Shown here piece after piece: positions 8,792 through 17,409 of a stretch of DNA of 64,000 bases (its first letter is position 1; every line of letters begins with the position of its first letter). Both the position numbers and the translations under genes were made by a program. The stretch lies in contig NZ_JAKZKT010000009.1 in NCBI RefSeq assembly GCF_022808645.1, positions 61,106-125,105 on the forward strand. The letters are read 5' to 3'. The notes beneath the pieces are model-generated. The model was not told the DNA's origin and did no database searches. It worked only from the letters and a program-made list of their open reading frames with translations. Source of the DNA: Bacillus litorisediminis. Its GTDB lineage: Bacteria; Bacillota; Bacilli; Bacillales; JC228.

Positions 8792-9763
8792 ATGGAGGAA
8801 TATAGACAAAAAGATATTTTAGTTACTGGCGGAGCAGGTTTTATTGGTTCAAATTTTATAAAATTTATACTAAATAATACTTCATATCACATCACAAATG
8901 TTGATAAATTAACCTATGCTGGTAATTCGAGTAACATGGTCAATTTCGATAAACACAGCAGATACCGATTTTTTCATTGCAATATTGCGGATAATGAACA
9001 GCTAAAAAGAGTATTTGATAAAAAGTATTTTGCCATTATCAATTTTGCGGCAGAGACTCACGTTGACCGGAGCATTGAAAATGCAGCTCCATTTATTGAA
9101 ACAAACATTAAAGGTACATTCAATTTATTAAATTATGTCATACATGGCAAAGCAGAAAAATATATACAAATTTCTACCGATGAAGTATATGGCTCATTAT
9201 CCGAGGATGAACCATCTTTTACTGAGAAATCACCTTTATCTCCCAATAACCCCTATTCCGCAAGTAAAGCTTCAGCTGACCTTTTAGTTCGATCTTTCTA
9301 TAAGACCTATCAGATTCCAGTGATGATTACTCGCTGCAGCAATAATTATGGTCCTCATCAGCACACTGAAAAATTTATACCCAAAATTATTCAACATGCG
9401 TTACAGGAAAAGAAAATTCCGCTTTACGGAGATGGGATGAACATTCGGGATTGGCTATTTGTTGAAGATCATTGCAGAGCGATTTCTATGGTCCTTGAAA
9501 ATGGGAAGCCAGGGGAAATTTATAATATTGGGGGAGATTGTGAAAAAACGAATAAGGAAGTTATTCTATCAATTTTGAATATTCTTGGAAAATCGAAGGA
9601 TTTAATCGAACATGTAACAGACAGAAAAGGCCATGATCGAAGATATTCTATTAACTTCCAAAAAATCTATAAACAAATTGGCTGGCAACCGGCTGTCTCT
9701 TTTGATGATGGCATCCGCAAAACTATAGATTGGTATAAACATAATCTGGGGAGAGAAAAATGA
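8792..9763 (+). CDS. rmlB: dTDP-glucose 4,6-dehydratase (SpsJ-like)
   Basis: Converts dTDP-glucose to dTDP-4-keto-6-deoxyglucose with bound NAD. TGGAGFIGSNF is the NAD-binding loop; TDEVYGS gives the catalytic Thr-Asp-Glu; YSASK is the extended-SDR Tyr-x-x-x-Lys; RDWLFVEDH is conserved in the family. 323 residues. Starts 5 nt after rmlA ends (GAAGGGGAA as RBS) and overlaps rmlD by 4 nt (ATGA), so expression is coupled. Confidence 0.95.
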   Translation: MEEYRQKDILVTGGAGFIGSNFIKFILNNTSYHITNVDKLTYAGNSSNMVNFDKHSRYRFFHCNIADNEQLKRVFDKKYFAIINFAAETHVDRSIENAAPFIETNIKGTFNLLNYVIHGKAEKYIQISTDEVYGSLSEDEPSFTEKSPLSPNNPYSASKASADLLVRSFYKTYQIPVMITRCSNNYGPHQHTEKFIPKIIQHALQEKKIPLYGDGMNIRDWLFVEDHCRAISMVLENGKPGEIYNIGGDCEKTNKEVILSILNILGKSKDLIEHVTDRKGHDRRYSINFQKIYKQIGWQPAVSFDDGIRKTIDWYKHNLGREK

Positions 9764-10608
9764 GAATTTTGGTTACAGGGGCATACGGGCAATTAGGCAG
9801 GGAAGTCATCAGTCAATTTAGTAAGGAATATCAAATAATCGGTTATGGAAAAAAAGAGCTCGATATTACAAATGAAGAAAATGTTGGAACCGTGATAAAG
9901 AAAATATCACCTAATGTGATTATTCATACTGCGGCCTATACCGCTGTTGATACATGTGAGACTAATATAAAACAGGCCTACGAAGTAAATACCATTGGAG
10001 CCGCAAATGTTGCAAAAGCTGCTCAAAAAATCGGTGCCAGGATGTTCTATATTAGCACTGACTATGTTTTTGATGGAAAAAAAGAAGTACCTTATTTAGA
10101 AAATGACGAAACGAACCCTTTATCGATTTATGGATTAAGCAAATTAGCAGGTGAAAAGTCGGTACTAAAAATTTTACCTGTATGTACAATAATTCGAACC
10201 TCTTGGTTATATGGGCATGGAGGTAAAAATTTTGTTAATACAATGCTTCAATTCGCAAAACAAAATAAAAAGGTAAAAGTTGTTGATGATCAGGTTGGCA
10301 GTCCAACGTATACAGTAGATCTAGTAAGGGTTCTATTAGCTTTAATGAATAAGCCAGATGGAATCTATCATGTCAGTAATACTGGGTCATGCAGCTGGTT
10401 CCAATTTGCTAAAAGGATTTACCAGGAGGCTGGCGCTGACCCTGAGTTAGTCATACCGTGCACAACTGAAGAATATGGTTCGCTTGCTAAACGACCTAAA
10501 TATTCAGTTTTGGACCAAAAGGAACTAGTAAATGTCCATATAGAACCTCCTCGAAAATGGGATGACGCTCTAAGGGAATTTTTGCGAAAGGAGTTAGCCA
10601 ATGATTGA
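9760..10608 (+). CDS. rmlD: dTDP-4-dehydrorhamnose reductase (SpsK-like)
   Basis: Last step of dTDP-L-rhamnose formation, NAD(P)H-dependent reduction of the 4-keto group. TGAYGQLGREV is the cofactor loop, STDYVFDG and YGLSKLAGE hold the catalytic Thr/Ser and Tyr-x-x-x-Lys, and DQVGSPT is the RmlD signature. 282 residues, standard. Overlaps rmlB by 4 nt and rmlC by 8 nt. Confidence 0.95.
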   Translation: MRILVTGAYGQLGREVISQFSKEYQIIGYGKKELDITNEENVGTVIKKISPNVIIHTAAYTAVDTCETNIKQAYEVNTIGAANVAKAAQKIGARMFYISTDYVFDGKKEVPYLENDETNPLSIYGLSKLAGEKSVLKILPVCTIIRTSWLYGHGGKNFVNTMLQFAKQNKKVKVVDDQVGSPTYTVDLVRVLLALMNKPDGIYHVSNTGSCSWFQFAKRIYQEAGADPELVIPCTTEEYGSLAKRPKYSVLDQKELVNVHIEPPRKWDDALREFLRKELAND

Positions 10609-11056
10609 GGGTGTAAAAGTAAAAAAATTATTAAAACATGTAGATGATCGTGGAACTTTTATGGAGCTAGTGAGAGACGATGAAGACTTGCTTACTCGTT
10701 TTGGCCAGGCTTCGATGTCTATGAGCTATCCTGGAGTCATAAAAGCTTTTCACTATCATGAAAAACAAGATGATGTGTGGTTTTTTCCATCCGGGAATGC
10801 TCAAGTCGTTCTCCATGATTTAAGAGAGGATTCAAAAACAAAAGGAGAAACTGATGTCTACTATATGGGGGAGGAAAATCCAATTATACTAGTCATTCCT
10901 AAAGGTGTGGCGCATGGTTATCGAGTGTTAGGAAATAAGCCAGCTGTTATCATTTATTTTACAACACAGTCCTATAATCACAATAATCCGGATGAGAAAA
11001 GGATCCCTTGGAATGACCCAATCATTGGATTCGACTGGAGAACGAAATTTAGATAA
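10601..11056 (+). CDS. rmlC: dTDP-4-dehydrorhamnose 3,5-epimerase, short SpsL-like
   Basis: Cupin-fold epimerase acting between RmlB and RmlD. 151 residues, as B. subtilis SpsL, shorter than enteric RmlC (about 180). AFHYHEKQDDVWFF carries the active-site His region; IPKGVAHGYRVLG is the conserved second His loop. Its start lies inside rmlD with RBS AAAGGAG. Last gene of the rhamnose operon; about 155 nt then separate it from a small candidate coat gene. Confidence 0.9.
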   Translation: MIEGVKVKKLLKHVDDRGTFMELVRDDEDLLTRFGQASMSMSYPGVIKAFHYHEKQDDVWFFPSGNAQVVLHDLREDSKTKGETDVYYMGEENPIILVIPKGVAHGYRVLGNKPAVIIYFTTQSYNHNNPDEKRIPWNDPIIGFDWRTKFR

Positions 11057-11211
11057 AAAAATAAATATAAGACATCATCTAATTAATAAAAGAGTATCTA
11101 ATCCCCCATTTCCGCATTTAAACAAATTGCAACAATCGGATAGTCATACAAGCAATGACGGAAGTTTTAAATATAATCTTACTATAATTACAAGAAAGGA
11201 GATTAAACTTT

Positions 11212-11577
11212 ATGTTTATTACTTCAACTGGCCAAGTAGGGGGATTACTAAATCTTAGTATTCTTCGAATCGACCTTATGAATAAAACAACCGAAGCCCA
11301 GGTTGTTAATCTTCTAATATTTGACACTTCTGTTTCACCTAAAGCTGCAGTTTTTGATGAAACTTTTATTATAGCGCCTAGCAGCGGTACTTTTCGGAAC
11401 TTCACGCCTACTATTTTTCCAAGTCAGTATGAAGTTGTCATCCGGGCCAATACTCCTAATATCGTTCCTTTTATTACCGGTACAGCAGGTGTTATCGGGA
11501 CTCTTGATGTTAACGCGACTTTTAAGTCTGGAGATTTTTTCAGATGGGAACTTCCAGGAGTAGATGTTGAGCTCTAA
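11212..11577 (+). CDS. Small beta-rich candidate spore-surface protein
   Basis: 121 residues after a strong AAAGGAG site. No signal peptide or Cys. Alternating hydrophobic/polar residues suggest an all-beta fold. The segment ILRIDLMNKTTEAQVVNLLI is similar in pattern to FIIITLKNHTDEQKEVRVIV in the leftward gene at 47351-47794, suggesting one family. It sits between the rhamnose operon and a sulfotransferase and ends at a strong terminator. A role as a coat/exosporium scaffold or glycan acceptor is inference; no known family recognised. Confidence 0.6.
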   Translation: MFITSTGQVGGLLNLSILRIDLMNKTTEAQVVNLLIFDTSVSPKAAVFDETFIIAPSSGTFRNFTPTIFPSQYEVVIRANTPNIVPFITGTAGVIGTLDVNATFKSGDFFRWELPGVDVEL

Positions 11578-11614
11578 ATAATATCTTCATATATTCAGAA
11601 GAAGTTTAAAAATA

Positions 11615-11657
11615 GAAACTGCCTATCCATTTTTTAATATAGGGAATAGGCAGTTTC
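11615..11657. terminator. Bidirectional terminator
   Basis: Arms GAAACTGCCTAT (11615-11626) and ATAGGCAGTTTC (11646-11657), perfect 12 bp, followed by CTTTT. It separates the rightward small coat gene from the leftward sulfotransferase. Confidence 0.85.
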
Positions 11658-11676
11658 TTTTAACTGAAAGCTGTGT

Positions 11677-12462
11677 CTACCAGCCAAAATCAATACCTAT
11701 ATATTCATAGAGTTGTCGGTTATAGGGCTTAAAATAATCTGCCAGCTGATTTTTTAGCTGTAAGTCCAATTCAGGGTATTCTCCATAGTTTTCCTTTTTA
11801 TAAACGTAAAGATCGTACTTTGGCAAACCTAAAAAATCTAACACACGGTGAAAGGTGTTCGCAGGATTGAAGTATAAATCTTCACTTTTTATAATGAGGA
11901 ATTGTTCCTTAGGAAAAAGATTCATCCACGTCTTTAGCTGTTCTACATAACGTCCTCTAGCCAAATAAGAGTAGTACTGATAATCGGTACTTTGATAATT
12001 TTCATCCTCTAGCATCTTTTTTAATTCTGGCTTTATCCGGGATTCTTCATGTCGGATCGCTTCTTTAAAAGATAGAGTTTCTTTTCCCATTCTGGCTATT
12101 AGATGATAGTGAGAATAGGCACGGTCGACTGGATTTCTTAATAAAATAATCAGCTTTACTTTCGGCATCAGCTGAAGGATTCTACTAGGGGTATGAGGAT
12201 GAAAAAGGTAATAAGGACTTGCTTCCCCTGTTATACAATTTTCTTTAGGTTCTAAAGCCATGGGAAATTGTCTGCAGTACCATTCCCAGCCGTTTTTAAA
12301 ATGAATATCAAAAAAATGAATTTCTTTCGTTTTGGCTGGAATAACTTGAGGATGCTGGATTAAATAGTTATACAAAGAAGTGGTTCCGCATTTTTGTGCA
12401 CCGATAATCAAAAAATCAGGAACAAACGGTTTAGAGCTTTCATCTGGTGCTATTTTTTCCAC
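11677..12462 (-). CDS. PAPS-dependent sulfotransferase (family 1-like)
   Basis: Transfers sulfate from PAPS to an acceptor, probably a sugar hydroxyl. The 5'-phosphosulfate loop GAQKCGTTS is at residues 21-29, followed by LYNYLIQHPQV and KEIHFFD, as in heparan/NodH-type sulfotransferases. The 3'-phosphate-binding strand is LIILLRNPVDRAYSHYH at about 100-117. 261 residues from GTG 12462, chosen because AAAGGGGG lies 7 nt upstream; a longer frame to 12525 lacks an RBS. No membrane anchor, so cytosolic, fitting mother-cell action. PAPS can come from sat and cysC in the same locus. Confidence 0.88.
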   Translation of the reverse strand: MEKIAPDESSKPFVPDFLIIGAQKCGTTSLYNYLIQHPQVIPAKTKEIHFFDIHFKNGWEWYCRQFPMALEPKENCITGEASPYYLFHPHTPSRILQLMPKVKLIILLRNPVDRAYSHYHLIARMGKETLSFKEAIRHEESRIKPELKKMLEDENYQSTDYQYYSYLARGRYVEQLKTWMNLFPKEQFLIIKSEDLYFNPANTFHRVLDFLGLPKYDLYVYKKENYGEYPELDLQLKNQLADYFKPYNRQLYEYIGIDFGW

Positions 12463-12520
12463 TCGTATTCCCCCTTTTCTAAAAAAACAAGCTGTTCTGC
12501 TAAATATTAGATAAAAATAC

Positions 12521-12554
12521 AACAAGCGAACCTGGTCAATATGGGTCGCTTGTT
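12521..12554 (-). terminator. Terminator after the LamG-glycosyltransferase gene
   Basis: AACAAGCGA...TCGCTTGTT arms (outer 9 bp plus GG/CC) on the leftward strand, followed by GTATTTTT. It lies 50 nt after the stop of the fusion gene and before the sulfotransferase, so the two are probably separate transcripts. Confidence 0.7.
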
Positions 12555-12605
12555 AATATATTGATAGAATTGTTATTTAATTTGACAACAGAATTTTTCC
12601 TTGTT

Positions 12606-15155
12606 TTAACCCTTTTTAACAAATTCTTTTAATTTGATCAGTTCCTTTTTGAGCAACTCTTTATCACCTTTAGCACGTATATAATGCATTCCATTTGCCC
12701 TCAATTTATACCAAGTATCTAAATCTTGGTAGCACCGTATAATTTTTTCGGCAAAGGTTGCTGGGTCTCCTCCAATTAAAGCTACATCTTCATTGATTTC
12801 TAACTGGTTGGCTATTAATGGAGATACCACTGCTGGCAATCCATGTGAAAAAGCTTCATAAGCTTTAAGGGGAATTCCAGCGGCATATCTTGTTGGAATA
12901 ACAAATACCTTGCACTTATTGTAATATTCCCATAAATTATCGACTCTTCCAGTTACGATAACATTTTCCGAAGCTAATTGTTGAATGGATCTTAAATAAT
13001 TTGTTCCTACAATCCATAGTTTGGCTCCAAGTTTTTTATTTACCAGAGGAAATACTTCTTTAACAAAATAATGCATCGCATCTTCATTAGGAGACGGGGA
13101 AGTAAGAAAGCCTCCTACAAATAAAATATCCTTTCGATCAATAAAAGGAGCAGGAGTTACATTTATATCTACAGAATGACTAGCAATCAAAACTGGCTTG
13201 TGTGTATATAAACGGATTAGTTCTTTTTCCGGTGTGGAGACGGTGACCACAATATCAGACTTGTTAATCAGATTAATTTCATTTCTAATCATTTCTTCTT
13301 TCTTATGTGGCGATAGATTCTCCCCGTTTAAGCTCAATCTTAGAATTTCTCGATTTGAATATAAGGCTTCTGCATCATAAATGATTTTTTGCTGTCGATT
13401 TATAGAATGAATCTGCTGATAAATTTCTTCCATATTATGTGGCCGGCTAATCCATACTGTGTCATATAAATCTTTTCTTTTTAAATAAAACTCGCTGAAA
13501 TTTAACTTTTCTTGTGTCAGATTATAAAATACTTCAATCCCTTTCTGCTGCAGGTTCGTCGTGTATGGTTCCGTCTTTTCAGGATTTTGAAGAGGGAAGA
13601 AGCTTACTTGAAATCCAAGTTCAGAAAGAGATTGCAGGATAGAAAAAGTTCTGGGATAACCTGACCCAAGTTCTACAGCAGGAATTCGATCGTCTACTAC
13701 AAGTATTTTAATTTTTTCACGTTGGAAATCGCGGAAGTAGTCTGCTTTATCCTGAATAGGAGAGGGAAAGGCCAGAATGTGCTGTTTCCACTTGTTATAA
13801 AACTTTACTTTGTTTTGTATTTGTAATTCTATTGCTTTATTGGTGGTTGAACTGCCAAATTCATGATGAATGACTCTGGCATTTGGCTGATACATGACTT
13901 TATATCCTAATTCTCTGATTTTCATGGAAAGGTCCACTTCTTCATAATAGGCTGGCTGAAATTGCTCATCAAACATGCCCGCTTTTTTAAATAACTCTCT
14001 ATTTATTAACAGACACGCACCTGAACAATAAAAAACTTCTCTGACATATGAATACTCAGGAAGATCTGGATTTTCTCCTCTCCCATATCCAAAACAAGAA
14101 CCATCATTAAAAATGATACTGCCTGCTTCCTGAAGCTTTCCATTTGGATAGATTAATTTAGCCCCAACCATACCTGCCATGGGGTCACTCTCCATTAACT
14201 GAACTAGGTGCTTTAGCCAGTCTTTTTGCACTTCTGTATCATTATTTAAAAATAATAAGTACTTTCCTCTAGCATAATTTGCTGCTGTATTGCAATTTTT
14301 TATAAATCCTTTATTTATTCCATCTCTAATAACTGTAATATTATGGAAATAATTATTAATTTCTGTAGTTTGATCATTGGACATATCATCGGCAATGATT
14401 ATTTCGTAATCTACCCCTGTCGTATTTGTATATATGGATTTTAAACATTCATACGTATATTTCCATTTGTTAAAAACTGGAATAATTATTGAAACCAATG
14501 GGTTATTACTTTCTGGAAAGGTTACAATGCCGGAATAAGCATCTATCCATTCTCCTTTTTTTGCCCGATCTGCATTACTGGCATTTAGATTTACTAATAG
14601 CCCTGTTTCATTTCCTAAAAGTTGTTTATACATAGATGCCTGAATTTCATGTTTAGTTCTCGCATAATTCCATATTCTTATTTGATCCAGCTGACCATAA
14701 AAGCGTCCGTACGATTCTAATGCTCCAATAAACCCTGATGGAAAGATCTTTTCTTTTGGGCTTTTTAACCCTTGTTTTACAAACCTTCCATTTATATACA
14801 GACTCGGAATTTTGTTTTTCATAACAATGGCAACATGTGTCCAAGTTTTTATCTCCGTACGATGTGTTAATGTAGCTGGAAAATAATGATAGCCATGTTC
14901 AAAAACGGCAATTCCGTTATTACCTACAGATACACCAACTCCAGCATGTTTTCCCTCTATTCCGCCATATCCTGCCCCAAGTACCCAATTTTGTCCTTTA
15001 TGTCCTGAAACAAAAGTAGTTGACTGAGATGGAACCTGAATTCTAGCTTTTGGATTTACCCAAAATTCATATGTGAACGTATTCGGGACATTTGAAAATA
15101 GTTGCTGAATTTTTATTTCTTCGTTTCCGCTAAAGTGGATACCTTTTAAATTCAT
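12606..15155 (-). CDS. LamG + GT2 + GT4 three-module glycosyltransferase
   Basis: 849 residues in three parts. Residues about 1-195 form a LamG/concanavalin-like domain (EFWVNPKARI, WTHVAIVMKN, LYINGRFV, GQLDQIRIWNYART). Residues about 219-445 are a GT-A, GT2-type rhamnosyltransferase-like domain (VSIIIPVFNKW, IIADDMSND, LFLNNDTE, YYEEVDLSMKIRELG). Residues about 485-840 are a GT-B, GT4 domain (FVGGFLTSPSPNEDAM, LWIVGTNY, VFVIPTRYAAGIPLKAYEAFSHGLP). LamG domains usually bind sugars and are extracellular; here there is no signal peptide. Two transferases in one chain suggest it builds a disaccharide repeat. AAAGGAG lies 13 nt before the ATG. Confidence 0.88.
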   Translation of the reverse strand: MNLKGIHFSGNEEIKIQQLFSNVPNTFTYEFWVNPKARIQVPSQSTTFVSGHKGQNWVLGAGYGGIEGKHAGVGVSVGNNGIAVFEHGYHYFPATLTHRTEIKTWTHVAIVMKNKIPSLYINGRFVKQGLKSPKEKIFPSGFIGALESYGRFYGQLDQIRIWNYARTKHEIQASMYKQLLGNETGLLVNLNASNADRAKKGEWIDAYSGIVTFPESNNPLVSIIIPVFNKWKYTYECLKSIYTNTTGVDYEIIIADDMSNDQTTEINNYFHNITVIRDGINKGFIKNCNTAANYARGKYLLFLNNDTEVQKDWLKHLVQLMESDPMAGMVGAKLIYPNGKLQEAGSIIFNDGSCFGYGRGENPDLPEYSYVREVFYCSGACLLINRELFKKAGMFDEQFQPAYYEEVDLSMKIRELGYKVMYQPNARVIHHEFGSSTTNKAIELQIQNKVKFYNKWKQHILAFPSPIQDKADYFRDFQREKIKILVVDDRIPAVELGSGYPRTFSILQSLSELGFQVSFFPLQNPEKTEPYTTNLQQKGIEVFYNLTQEKLNFSEFYLKRKDLYDTVWISRPHNMEEIYQQIHSINRQQKIIYDAEALYSNREILRLSLNGENLSPHKKEEMIRNEINLINKSDIVVTVSTPEKELIRLYTHKPVLIASHSVDINVTPAPFIDRKDILFVGGFLTSPSPNEDAMHYFVKEVFPLVNKKLGAKLWIVGTNYLRSIQQLASENVIVTGRVDNLWEYYNKCKVFVIPTRYAAGIPLKAYEAFSHGLPAVVSPLIANQLEINEDVALIGGDPATFAEKIIRCYQDLDTWYKLRANGMHYIRAKGDKELLKKELIKLKEFVKKG

Positions 15156-15333
15156 CCTTTTTGGTGCTCCTTTCGTCTTTCAAAAAAGAATCATTCAAAC
15201 AAATGCCTTTCCGGCTAATGGAAATGGACCATACTTTCCTCACTTTTATAAAATGTTGGTTTGTACATATTTGATTGGATAAAACAACTAGTTGTCCAAG
15301 AAATATCAGTATATTTTTAGGCATTTAAACTTT

Positions 15334-15361
15334 ACAGACCATCTAAGACAAGCATACGATA
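15334..15361 (+). promoter_or_regulatory. Sigma-K-type promoter of the pse operon
   Basis: ACA (15334-15336), 16-nt spacer, then CATACGATA (15353-15361), an exact match to the -10 CATANNNTA of late mother-cell promoters. It lies 64 nt before the first pse gene in the intergenic region shared with the divergent LamG-GT gene. Nothing else is visible in this 270-bp gap. Confidence 0.65.
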
Positions 15362-15424
15362 TGTTGATTCTTGTAAAGCTTATGCATGAGTTGGAAAAAA
15401 GGTATTGAAAGAGGGAATATTGAC

Positions 15425-16432
15425 GTGTTCTTTAATAATAAAAAAATACTAATCATAGGCGGGACTGGGACAATCGGTAAACATTTGCTTAAACATATTC
15501 TAATGGAAGGACCAAGTGTCGTCCGATTATTAAGCAGAGATGAATTCAAACAGTTTCAGCTGCAAAATGAAATAGGTGACCGGGAGGATATCCGCTACTT
15601 AATTGGGGATGTAAGAGACTATAACCGGTTACTAAATGCAATGGAAGGGATTGATTATGTTTTTCATGTCGCTGCCATGAAACATGTACCAGCCTGTGAA
15701 TATAATCCATATGAGGCTGTATTAACCAATATCGTAGGGACCTATAATGTCGTGAAAGCAGCTATAGAAAAAGGAGTTAAGAAAGTAGTTTTCACCAGTT
15801 CGGATAAAGCCATATCTCCAACAAATACCTATGGGGCCACTAAATTGACAGCTGAAAAAATTATTCAATCGGCTGAATATACAAAAGGGAAGGTTGTTAC
15901 CAATTTTTCAACTGTGCGCTTCGGAAATGTAATGGGATCAAGAGGGTCTGTGATCCCGCTCTTTATTAAACAAATTTTAGACAATAAAAAAATAACTGTA
16001 ACAGACCTATCAATGAGCCGATTTATGATGACCGTTGATCAGGCTACTTTACTAACAATTAAGGCTCTTAAGGAATCAAAAGGCGGAGAAATATTTGTTT
16101 TGAAAATGCCAGTGATTTCTTTAAAAGATTTAGCCGACGTGGTGATAGAAGAAACATGTGCGAAGTATAACTTGAACCCTGCGGAAATCAGCATTGAAGA
16201 GATTGGAGTAAGGCCAGGGGAAAAAATGTATGAGGAACTTATGACATTTGATGAATCCATTATCGCATGGGAACTTCCGGATATGTTTATCATTCCGGCC
16301 ACCTTTAAGAAAAAAGAAGATGAATATGTTCATGCCAAAAAAGCAAAGCATGGAACCTATAGCTCACATGATCAATCACCAATTTCAAAAGAAGAAGTTC
16401 GCCAATTACTCCGAAGTGAAAATTTAATCTAA
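15425..16432 (+). CDS. pseB: UDP-GlcNAc 4,6-dehydratase/5-epimerase (PseB/CapD-like)
   Basis: First step of pseudaminic acid synthesis: UDP-GlcNAc to UDP-4-keto-6-deoxy-L-AltNAc. NAD loop GGTGTIGKHLL; AAMKHVPACEYNPYEAV and TSSDKAISPTNTYGATK carry the Asp-Lys and Tyr of the PseB/FlaA1 family in place of the classical Thr-Asp-Glu. 335 residues from GTG 15425 (GAGGG 9 nt upstream); the ATG at 15386 lacks an RBS. First gene of a nine-gene rightward operon. Because a second SDR follows, it may instead be the Pal half of the two-enzyme Pen/Pal route known in Bacillus thuringiensis. Confidence 0.85.
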   Translation: MFFNNKKILIIGGTGTIGKHLLKHILMEGPSVVRLLSRDEFKQFQLQNEIGDREDIRYLIGDVRDYNRLLNAMEGIDYVFHVAAMKHVPACEYNPYEAVLTNIVGTYNVVKAAIEKGVKKVVFTSSDKAISPTNTYGATKLTAEKIIQSAEYTKGKVVTNFSTVRFGNVMGSRGSVIPLFIKQILDNKKITVTDLSMSRFMMTVDQATLLTIKALKESKGGEIFVLKMPVISLKDLADVVIEETCAKYNLNPAEISIEEIGVRPGEKMYEELMTFDESIIAWELPDMFIIPATFKKKEDEYVHAKKAKHGTYSSHDQSPISKEEVRQLLRSENLI

Positions 16433-16447
16433 AGAGGGGGAAGGGCT

Positions 16448-17386
16448 TTGAAAGTATTAGTTACAGGCGGTGCCGGTTTTATTGGCAGATGGGTTGTGAA
16501 ACGATTATTAGCAGATGGTCATTATGTCTGGGTGTTAGATAATCTATCAAATGGAAGAACAGAGAACATTGAAGAGTTTTACAAGAATGATAAATTTATG
16601 GAGTTTGTAAAGGGAGATATTAAGGAACCTAGTGTACTGGCAAAATTATTTTTAAACCAGTTTGATATTTGTTATCACTTGGGTGCAAGTATTAATGTGC
16701 AAGATAGTATCGATGATCCTCTAAGCACGTTTGAGAATGACACTGTCGGTACGTTCAATATCCTTGAAAAGTGTAAAGAGTACAACGTTAAGATTGTTTT
16801 TATGAGTACATGTATGGTTTATGACCGTGCAAAAAATACAGAAGGTATTAAAGAAACAGACCCGATAAAACCAGCTTCTCCATATGCCGGTTCAAAGATT
16901 GCAGCCGAAAATATGGTCCTTTCCTATTATTATACGTACGGGCTTCCAGCTGTTATTATTCGTCCTTTTAATACGTATGGCCCTTATCAAAAAACAGGCG
17001 GTGAGGGCGGTGTTGTCGCGATTTTTATTAAAAATAAATTGGAAGGAAAACCGCTAACCATATATGGTGATGGGGCACAAACAAGGGACCTGCTTTATGT
17101 GGAAGATTGTGCTGACTTTGTTGTAAAAGCGGGGTATTCACACAAGACAAATGGAGAAATAATCAACGCAGGTCTGGGCAGGGATATTTCCATAAAAGAC
17201 CTTGCCAAATTGATTGTGAACGACGAATCTCAGATCCAACATGTAGAGCATATACACCCGCAAAGTGAAATACCAAAATTGTTATGTAATTATAATAAAG
17301 CTCTAAATTTATTAGGGTGGAAGCCAACAACTAGCCTTGAAGAGGGGATTATAAAAACGGAAGAATGGATTAAATCTACATCCTAA
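16448..17386 (+). CDS. NAD-dependent epimerase/dehydratase of the Pse operon (possible Pen)
   Basis: Extended SDR, 312 residues, TTG start after AGAGGGGG. TGGAGFIGRWVVKRL (NAD loop), STCMVYDRAKN and SPYAGSKIAAENMV (Tyr-x-x-x-Lys) plus RPFNTYGPYQK and TRDLLYVEDCAD are typical of UDP-sugar epimerases/dehydratases. In B. thuringiensis two such enzymes, Pen (UDP-GlcNAc 6-dehydratase) and Pal, replace single-enzyme PseB; its place directly after the pseB-like gene fits the Pen role. A C4-epimerase cannot be excluded from sequence alone. Confidence 0.78.
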   Translation: MKVLVTGGAGFIGRWVVKRLLADGHYVWVLDNLSNGRTENIEEFYKNDKFMEFVKGDIKEPSVLAKLFLNQFDICYHLGASINVQDSIDDPLSTFENDTVGTFNILEKCKEYNVKIVFMSTCMVYDRAKNTEGIKETDPIKPASPYAGSKIAAENMVLSYYYTYGLPAVIIRPFNTYGPYQKTGGEGGVVAIFIKNKLEGKPLTIYGDGAQTRDLLYVEDCADFVVKAGYSHKTNGEIINAGLGRDISIKDLAKLIVNDESQIQHVEHIHPQSEIPKLLCNYNKALNLLGWKPTTSLEEGIIKTEEWIKSTS

Positions 17387-17409
17387 TAATCTAGCAGGGA
17401 GTATACCAG

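Noticed and set aside
12463..12525. Longer sulfotransferase N-terminus
   Set aside because: No RBS; GTG 12462 has AAAGGGGG at the right distance and the extension falls next to the upstream terminator.
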